5,625 bases of DNA. It comes from Casp-actino8 sp046082625 (lineage in GTDB: Bacteria > Actinomycetota > Acidimicrobiia > Acidimicrobiales > Ilumatobacteraceae). Both the position numbers and the translations under genes were made by a program. Positions 1-4,024 of this stretch are shown here, piece by piece. Numbering within the stretch: the first letter of the stretch is position 1; the number at the start of each line of letters is the position of its first letter. The notes under the pieces are model-generated. The model had not been told where the DNA came from. It did no database searches and saw only the letters and a program-made list of their open reading frames with translations. The stretch is from contig JBJTYE010000229.1 in the NCBI GenBank assembly GCA_046082625.1, positions 1 to 5,625 of the forward strand, given 5' to 3'.

Positions 1-78
1 ACCCTGGCGGTGCGGGCCCTGCGCGAACTCGATCCACACGCCCTGACCGCCGACGTGACCACACAGCGCCGCCAGTGA
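1..78 (+). CDS. C-terminal end of an upstream gene, product not recognised (5' partial)
   Basis: The first reading frame is open from the window edge and ends at TGA (76-78). It gives 25 residues starting TLAVRALRELDPHALTADV and ending in TTQRRQ. Codon use is GC-rich like the neighbouring genes. In actinobacterial pupylation loci the gene just before pafA is often prcA, the proteasome alpha subunit, and an AVRALRE-like helix would fit the end of such a subunit. I do not see the usual PrcA tail, so this is only a context-based guess. The stop is followed within a few bases by a hairpin and then by the pafA promoter candidate. This suggests transcription units may separate here. Confidence 0.5.
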   Translation, partial: TLAVRALRELDPHALTADVTTQRRQ

Positions 79-80
79 AC

Positions 81-97
81 CGGCGGCATGGCTGCCG
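81..97 (+). other. Stem-loop between upstream gene and pafA
   Basis: CGGCGGC (81-87) pairs with GCTGCCG (91-97) around an ATG triloop (88-90). The stem is seven pairs, one of them G-U. It begins three bases after the upstream stop codon. No T-run follows directly (only GTTT at 104-107), so it is not a canonical intrinsic terminator. It could still slow polymerase, protect the upstream mRNA 3' end, or insulate pafA. Short GC-rich inverted repeats also arise by chance in such DNA. Confidence 0.35.
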
Positions 98-112
98 AGC
101 GGAGTTTCTGGA

Positions 113-118
113 TACCTT
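113..118 (+). promoter_or_regulatory. Candidate -10 box for leaderless pafA transcript
   Basis: TACCTT fits the actinobacterial -10 consensus TANNNT. Exactly six bases (119-124) separate it from the GTG start of pafA at 125, which would put the transcription start on the start codon itself. No Shine-Dalgarno sequence lies at usable distance: the only GGAG is at 101-104, 20 nt before the GTG. A clear -35 box is not visible, which is common for such promoters. The same geometry recurs before tatB. Confidence 0.45.
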
Positions 119-124
119 GCCAGG

Positions 125-1486
125 GTGGAGCGTCGTATCTACGGGCTGGAGAACGAGTACGGAATCACCTGTACATTGCGCGGTCATCGTCGCCTCAGCC
201 CCGATGAGGTGGCCCGCTACCTCTTCCGGAAGGTCGTGACCTGGGGTCGCAGTTCGAACGTCTTCCTCGAGAACGGCGCCCGCCTCTACCTGGACGTGGG
301 CTCCCATCCGGAGTACGCCACCCCCGAATGCGACTCCCTGTACGACGTGGTCGTTCACGACAAGGCCGGCGAGCGGATCCTGGAGACGCTGGTGATCTCC
401 GCCGAGGAGAGGCTGCGCGAAGAGGGCATCCGCGGCACCATCTACCTGTTCAAGAACAACACCGATTCGGCCGGGAACAGCTACGGGTGTCACGAGAACT
501 ATCTCACCAGCCGAGACGACGACATGGGGGCTCATTCGGCAGTGCTCATTCCTTTCCTCGTCTCCCGTCAGATCTACACCGGAGCCGGGAAGATCGTGCA
601 GACGGCTCGCGGCCCGGTCTACTCCATCACCCAACGAGCCGATCACATCTGGGAGACGATGTCGTCGGCCACGACCCGCAGTCGTCCGATCATCAACACC
701 CGCGACGAACCCCATGCCGACGCCGAGAAGTATCGACGTATACACGTCATCGTGGGGGACTCCAACATGAGCGAGTACTCCACGTTCTTGAAGGTCGGAT
801 CGACCGCCTGCATGTTGCGCATGATGGAGGATCGCAATGTCGTCCTGCGGGACATGACCCTCGAGAATCCCATCCGCGCCATCCGCGAGATCAGCCACGA
901 CATCACGTGTCGCCGGACGGTGAATCTGGCCAACGGACGGGAAGTGAGTGCCTTGGACATCCAACGGGAGTACCTGGATCGGGCGCTGAAGTATGCAGAC
1001 TCCAAGGGCTTCCCACCCCTCGAACAGCGCGCCCTCGAAATGTGGGAACACTGCATGACCGTGCTCGAGAAGGACCCGCTGGCACTTGACCGAGAAGTGG
1101 ACTGGGTGATCAAGCACCGATTGATGACCGCGTATTGCGAACGTCACGAGGTGGGGTTCGACGACCCGCGGGTCCAGTTGATCGACCTCCAGTACCACGA
1201 TGTGATGCAGAACCGCGGCCTGTTCTACAAGCTCCAACATCATGACCTGGTGGAGACCATCTGCCGGACGGCCGATGTGGAGACCGCCGTGGACACCCCT
1301 CCGCAGACCACCAGGGCCCGCCTCCGGGGCGAATTCATTCGGGCCGCCAAATTGCACAAGCGGGACTACACGGTCGATTGGGTCCATCTGAAGCTCAACG
1401 ACCAAGCTCAGCGGACCGTTCTGTGCAAGGACCCTCTGAAGAGCCGGGACGAGCGGGTCGAAAAACTCATCGCCTCGCTGGGCTGA
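125..1486 (+). CDS. pafA: Pup--protein ligase PafA
   Basis: This 453-residue protein (mycobacterial PafA is 452) belongs to the carboxylate-amine ligase family related to glutamine synthetase. It uses ATP to phosphorylate the C-terminal glutamate of Pup and joins it to substrate lysines, marking proteins for the actinobacterial proteasome in the cytoplasm. Diagnostic features are the N-terminal GLENEYG with metal ligand Glu9, ARLYLD with Arg53, Tyr55 and the catalytic base Asp57, then HPEYAT with Glu63 and Thr66. KNNTDSAGNSYGCHENY (about 108-125), TTRSRPIINTRDEPHADAEK and the C-terminal DWVHLKLNDQAQRTV with Trp419 also match. The numbering equals that of M. tuberculosis PafA. The ENEYG start and the lack of an extra internal loop separate it from the depupylase Dop. 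The start is GTG: no in-frame ATG fits, and residue 1 aligns with the family. pafB and pafC do not follow it, which is unusual. Confidence 0.97.
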   Translation: MERRIYGLENEYGITCTLRGHRRLSPDEVARYLFRKVVTWGRSSNVFLENGARLYLDVGSHPEYATPECDSLYDVVVHDKAGERILETLVISAEERLREEGIRGTIYLFKNNTDSAGNSYGCHENYLTSRDDDMGAHSAVLIPFLVSRQIYTGAGKIVQTARGPVYSITQRADHIWETMSSATTRSRPIINTRDEPHADAEKYRRIHVIVGDSNMSEYSTFLKVGSTACMLRMMEDRNVVLRDMTLENPIRAIREISHDITCRRTVNLANGREVSALDIQREYLDRALKYADSKGFPPLEQRALEMWEHCMTVLEKDPLALDREVDWVIKHRLMTAYCERHEVGFDDPRVQLIDLQYHDVMQNRGLFYKLQHHDLVETICRTADVETAVDTPPQTTRARLRGEFIRAAKLHKRDYTVDWVHLKLNDQAQRTVLCKDPLKSRDERVEKLIASLG

Positions 1487-1495
1487 CGCCCATGA

Positions 1496-1524
1496 CTGGC
1501 ATTGATCCGGCCAGCCGGTACGGT
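1496..1524 (+). promoter_or_regulatory. Candidate promoter for lepB
   Basis: CTGGCA (1496-1501) resembles a -35 box, matching TTGACA at four positions. A 17-bp spacer follows, then TACGGT (1519-1524), a TANNNT -10 element. The start point would fall near 1531, a few bases before ATG 1534 and downstream of the TTG at 1524. If used, it rules out TTG 1524 as the lepB start. An overlapping 5-bp inverted repeat, CTGGC (1496-1500) with GCCAG (1510-1514), covers the -35 and spacer. It could be a regulator half-site pair or a weak end-of-pafA hairpin. Confidence 0.35.
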
Positions 1525-1533
1525 TGTCCGGGC

Positions 1534-1557
1534 ATGAATGGACGGGACGTCACATGA
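1534..1557 (+). CDS. Possible 7-codon leader ORF upstream of lepB
   Basis: ATG at 1534 opens a frame reading MNGRDVT and ends at TGA (1555-1557). Its last bases overlap the proposed lepB ATG (1554-1556) as ATGA, the classic arrangement for translation coupling. The ATG is nine bases after a TANNNT hexamer, so a leaderless or nearly leaderless mRNA could begin translation here and hand ribosomes to lepB, which has only a weak Shine-Dalgarno sequence of its own. The ORF is too short for statistical support and may be chance. Confidence 0.25.
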   Translation: MNGRDVT

Positions 1558-2144
1558 ACGAGTTCTCGACGGAGACCCGGGGATCCGTCCGCCGATGGTC
1601 GGGCTTCTGGGCCGTCTCGGAATGGATCCTGGTGGTGGTCATCGCAGTCAGCGCAGCCTTCTTGATCCGCACCTTCATGTTCCAGCAGTACTACATCGAC
1701 GGTCCGAGTATGCAGTCCACCCTGTTGCCCCGCGAGCGGGTGCTCGTCAACAAGATGTCCTACCGGCTCCATGACGTCAACCGGGGTGACGTCGTGGTCT
1801 TCGATCGAGTCCAGGGAGACAAGCACGACGACCTGATCAAGAGAGTCATCGGTCTCCCAGGCGAGACGATCGAGGTTCGTTCGTGTCTGGTCTACGTGGA
1901 CGGTCGCCTTCTCGAGGAGCCCTATCTCGACCCGATCCAACTCGCCCAGACCGACTTGCGACAACGGTGCGGGGACTACGTGGACATGGCTCCGGTGATC
2001 GTTCCGGACGACCACGTGTTCGTGATGGGGGACAATCGCGTGCAGAGTTTCGACAGTCGCGCCTTCGATGCCATCGAGATCGACAAGATCAGAGGGCGAG
2101 CCTTCGTGGCCATCTGGCCCACGAGTGCCTGGTCCTGGCTCTGA
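1554..2144 (+). CDS. lepB: Signal peptidase I
   Basis: This is a 196-residue membrane serine protease (family S26) that removes signal peptides from proteins exported by the Sec and Tat systems. Using ATG 1554, a short basic N-terminus is followed by one membrane segment (about 25-43, EWILVVVIAVSAAFLIR). DGPSMQSTL then carries the nucleophile Ser52, and RGDVVVF is box C. LIKRVIGLPGE carries the general base Lys96, and GDNRVQSFDSR (159-169) is box E. The catalytic domain faces outside the cytoplasm. Two cysteines (Cys111 and Cys139) lie in that exported part and might form a disulfide. An in-frame TTG at 1524 would add ten residues. I prefer ATG because a weak GGGA (1544-1547) precedes it and the TTG overlaps the promoter candidate. 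The gene is 67 bp after pafA and its stop abuts the convergent neighbour. Confidence 0.93.
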   Translation: MNEFSTETRGSVRRWSGFWAVSEWILVVVIAVSAAFLIRTFMFQQYYIDGPSMQSTLLPRERVLVNKMSYRLHDVNRGDVVVFDRVQGDKHDDLIKRVIGLPGETIEVRSCLVYVDGRLLEEPYLDPIQLAQTDLRQRCGDYVDMAPVIVPDDHVFVMGDNRVQSFDSRAFDAIEIDKIRGRAFVAIWPTSAWSWL

Positions 2145-2147
2145 TCA
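2142..2147. other. Abutting convergent stop codons (TGATCA)
   Basis: The lepB stop TGA (2142-2144) and the complement of the phosphodiesterase stop (2145-2147) sit back to back, forming the palindrome TGATCA. No intergenic base remains for a terminator, so each transcript must end inside, or run antisense to, the opposite gene. Confidence 0.9.
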
Positions 2148-2882
2148 CGACGGCTCGACGTCCGGCGTCGACCGGAACCCGTGCAGTGCGTCCACCAATC
2201 GATCCGGGTAGTCGCTGAACACGCCGTCCAGTCCCATCCGGAGTCCGTTCCGCAGCACGTGATCGAATTGCATGTCCCAGCCCAAGGCGAACCGTTCGAA
2301 GCGGTGGACCAGTGTCACCAGACCGCCGGTCCAATCGGAATGGTGCATGTTCAACGCGTCCACACCGGCCTCCTTGAGGCGGGCTGCCCGCCGCTCGACA
2401 CCCTCCTTGATCTTCGCCAGGCGCGTCGAATCGACCAGCCGGGCGCGGGTCGAGGGCCGCCAACTCGCCACCACATCGAAGAGCGGATGACACAACCAGG
2501 TGCGTTCCTCCAAGTCGGGGTGTGCTGACCGTATGGCCTCGAGCGTCGGGGCGAATGCCGCAGGATCCTTGACGTCCAAGGAGAGATCGAAATCCGCCCC
2601 GAGGAGATCGAGGGCGTCGCCAAGGGTCGGCACATGGGCCGGAAGGTCACGTCGGGGGGCGACCGAAATCGGGATCTTCCGGCCCCGTCGACGGACCACA
2701 CCGTCGTGGTCGAGCACGGCGACGCCGTCACTGGTCACCCAGACGTCGCTCTCGAGTCCGGTGGCGCCGAGCCGGAGAGCCAGCCCGAAGGCCTCCACGG
2801 TGTTCTCGGGCGCATACGCTCGCGCTCCGCGATGCGCGAAGCCGATCGGGGGATCCACCAGAGAAGGGAGGAGTTGCTGCAC
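2145..2882 (-). CDS. Glycerophosphodiester phosphodiesterase family protein
   Basis: This is a 245-residue, single-domain TIM-barrel enzyme of the GDPD family, which hydrolyses glycerophosphodiesters from lipid turnover to sn-glycerol 3-phosphate and an alcohol. It has no signal peptide, and its length is close to the cytoplasmic UgpQ type rather than the longer periplasmic GlpQ. Visible motifs are AHRGARAYAPENT (His17 and the conserved PENT), ESDVWVTSDG with probable metal ligands Glu44 and Asp46, LDHD with the second catalytic His59, SLDVK (101-105), and the C-terminal DGVFSDYPD (219-227). SLDVK has Asp where many members have Glu, and the region that is usually WTVN-like reads GWDMQF, so exact substrate is uncertain. 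The GTG at 2882 is the first start after an in-frame TAG (2895-2897), and GTG 2858 is an alternative. A strong Shine-Dalgarno sequence plus ATG at 2893 lies just upstream but in another frame. Confidence 0.88.
   Translation of the reverse strand: MQQLLPSLVDPPIGFAHRGARAYAPENTVEAFGLALRLGATGLESDVWVTSDGVAVLDHDGVVRRRGRKIPISVAPRRDLPAHVPTLGDALDLLGADFDLSLDVKDPAAFAPTLEAIRSAHPDLEERTWLCHPLFDVVASWRPSTRARLVDSTRLAKIKEGVERRAARLKEAGVDALNMHHSDWTGGLVTLVHRFERFALGWDMQFDHVLRNGLRMGLDGVFSDYPDRLVDALHGFRSTPDVEPS
2155..2171. terminator. Possible terminator-like hairpin at the convergent junction
   Basis: TCGACG (2155-2160) and CGTCGA (2166-2171) form a perfect six-pair stem around a TCCGG loop, 11 nt past the lepB stop and inside the last codons of the opposite gene. 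No T-run flanks it on either strand, so efficient intrinsic termination is doubtful. Its position between converging genes is the main reason to list it. Confidence 0.25.
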
Positions 2883-2891
2883 CGGGAGCTC

Positions 2892-2897
2892 ATGCTA
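2892..2897 (-). promoter_or_regulatory. Candidate -10 box for the phosphodiesterase gene
   Basis: On the minus strand TAGCAT matches TANNNT and ends nine bases before the GTG start at 2882, so the mRNA could have little or no leader. No convincing -35 is visible. It competes with another reading of the same bases: AGGAG (2901-2905, minus strand) placed seven bases before ATG 2893, which would require this region to be transcribed as a leader. Confidence 0.3.
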
Positions 2898-2935
2898 GGT
2901 CTCCTGGGGCGAAGTCGGTTCACCAGCGCGTTCCC

Positions 2936-2941
2936 TAGAAT
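2936..2941 (+). promoter_or_regulatory. Candidate -10 box for leaderless tatB-tatC-helY transcript
   Basis: TAGAAT matches TATAAT at five of six positions. Exactly six bases (2942-2947) separate it from the tatB GTG at 2948, so transcription would begin at the start codon. There is no Shine-Dalgarno sequence before the GTG and no clear -35. It lies in the 65-bp divergent gap and would drive the whole export-helicase operon. Confidence 0.55.
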
Positions 2942-2947
2942 CGAGAC

Positions 2948-3244
2948 GTGTTCAATCTGTCCGGTAGCGAGATCGTCATCATTTTGCTGCTGGCCCTGAT
3001 CGTTCTCGGTCCGGAGAAGCTCCCCGAAGCCATCCGACGTTTCGGTCGGATCTACGGCGAATTGCGCAAGATGGGCAGTGGTTTCCAGAGCGAGTTCAGA
3101 AACGCCTTCGACGAGCCATTGAACGAACTTCGTGAGACCGCTCGACTGACCCGCGAAGCAGTTCTCAATCCGACGGAGGACGCATCCCCCAGCCGACAGG
3201 CGTCGCCGTCCGACTCGACCGGCGACGAGAAGGATCGCCCATGA
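2948..3244 (+). CDS. tatB: Twin-arginine translocase TatA/TatB-family subunit, TatB-like
   Basis: This 98-residue protein is a small subunit of the Tat system, which exports folded proteins bearing twin-arginine signals. It has the family plan: a very short N-terminus, one membrane helix (about 7-21, SEIVIILLLALIVLG), a Pro-containing hinge, an amphipathic helix (about 23-70) rich in Arg and Glu, and a polar, probably disordered tail ending EKDRP. Two details favour the substrate-binding TatB type over pore-forming TatA: Glu at position 8 instead of the TatA-like Gln, and LGPEKLPE instead of FGPKKLPE. Actinobacteria often carry a gene called tatA in this position before tatC, so the paralogue assignment is moderate while the family is firm. 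The GTG start fits the tight N-terminus and the -10 box. The stop overlaps the tatC start by 4 nt. Confidence 0.9.
   Translation: MFNLSGSEIVIILLLALIVLGPEKLPEAIRRFGRIYGELRKMGSGFQSEFRNAFDEPLNELRETARLTREAVLNPTEDASPSRQASPSDSTGDEKDRP
3227..3234 (+). promoter_or_regulatory. Shine-Dalgarno sequence of tatC
   Basis: GAGAAGGA ends six bases before ATG 3241. It fixes that start rather than the internal ATG at 3292, and it is the only textbook ribosome binding site in front of a confirmed gene in this window. Confidence 0.7.
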
Positions 3245-4023
3245 GGCTCTGCCGGACGGGTGGGCAACAGACGCCGTCCACCAACGAGGTGATGACCCTC
3301 ACCGAGCATTTGCGGGAATTGCGGTCCCGGTTGATCCGCTGCTCCCTCGCCGTGGCCCTCGGAGTCATCGCCATCTTGGCCTTCTACGACCCGGTCCTCG
3401 AGTTTCTGCGCAAGCCCTATGACCGCCTCTGCGAGCGTCGACCGGACCTGGTCACCGATTGCGACCTGTATTCCCTCGGCCCGCTCGACGGATTCAATGC
3501 CCGCCTGCGCATCGCGCTCTACGGCGGTTTGATCCTGGCCCTCCCGGTGGTCCTCTGGCAGATCTGGAGATTCGTGGTTCCCGCTCTTCACGCCAAAGAG
3601 AAGCGCTACGCCATTCCCTTCGTCATGTCATCGGTGCTCCTTTTCGTCGTGGGCGGCTTCCTCGCCTACGAGACCCTCGATCGGGGGCTGGAATTCCTGG
3701 TCGGCTGGTCGGGGTCCGACGTCCAGCAGGCCTACCAGATCACCAAGTACGTGAGCCTGGTGGCGCTCATGATCGCGGCGTTCGGCATCGGATTCGAGTT
3801 CCCGGTGCTTCTGGTCTTCTTGCAGCTGGCCGGAGCCGTACGTCCGCGTCAATTGGTCGACGGCTGGCGAGTGGCCATCGTGGCCATCTTCGTCCTGGCA
3901 GCGGTGATCACCCCATCGGGGGATCCGATCACCCTGCTCGCTCTCTCGGGACCGTTGATCGTGCTCTATTTCGTTGCCGTCCTCATCGGCCATCTCCTGA
4001 CGCGTCGGCGGACCGCCACCTGA
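3241..4023 (+). CDS. tatC: Sec-independent (twin-arginine) protein translocase subunit TatC
   Basis: This 260-residue polytopic membrane protein is the Tat receptor core that recognises twin-arginine signal peptides together with TatB. The cytoplasmic N-terminus holds the signature MTLTEHLRELRSRL (18-31). Six hydrophobic helices follow, roughly at 32-49, 89-113, 125-145, 169-198, 208-224 and 228-250. Conserved marks include PLDGF before helix 2, LWQIWRFVVPAL, GFEFP in helix 4 (Glu186) and TPSGDP (224-229) between helices 5 and 6. Two cysteines (64 and 74) sit in the first outside loop; a similar pair exists in mycobacterial TatC as I recall it. ATG 3241 is chosen for its Shine-Dalgarno sequence and its ATGA overlap with tatB, although ATG 3292 would give the more usual N-terminus. 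Translation is probably coupled to tatB, and the helicase gene begins one base after the stop. Confidence 0.95.
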   Translation: MRLCRTGGQQTPSTNEVMTLTEHLRELRSRLIRCSLAVALGVIAILAFYDPVLEFLRKPYDRLCERRPDLVTDCDLYSLGPLDGFNARLRIALYGGLILALPVVLWQIWRFVVPALHAKEKRYAIPFVMSSVLLFVVGGFLAYETLDRGLEFLVGWSGSDVQQAYQITKYVSLVALMIAAFGIGFEFPVLLVFLQLAGAVRPRQLVDGWRVAIVAIFVLAAVITPSGDPITLLALSGPLIVLYFVAVLIGHLLTRRRTAT

Positions 4024-4024
4024 C

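Noticed and set aside
328..1089. 253-codon frame inside pafA on the same strand
   Set aside because: An Arg/Pro/Ser-rich +2 shadow of a highly conserved PafA coding region.
1496..1514. CTGGC/GCCAG inverted repeat after pafA as an intrinsic terminator
   Set aside because: Only five base pairs with a nine-base loop and no following T-run. Noted instead as overlapping the lepB promoter candidate.
1524..1553. TTG start giving LepB ten more N-terminal residues
   Set aside because: No ribosome site precedes it, it overlaps a plausible -10 box, and the extension adds no recognisable feature before the membrane anchor.
1467..2015. 182-codon open frame on the minus strand opposite lepB
   Set aside because: The plus strand is signal peptidase I with all boxes intact, and the antisense frame shows no family features.
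302..2244. Shared 13-mer TCCCATCCGGAGT in pafA and in the phosphodiesterase gene
   Set aside because: A single short match between two coding regions in GC-rich DNA, with no flanking similarity, so probably coincidence.
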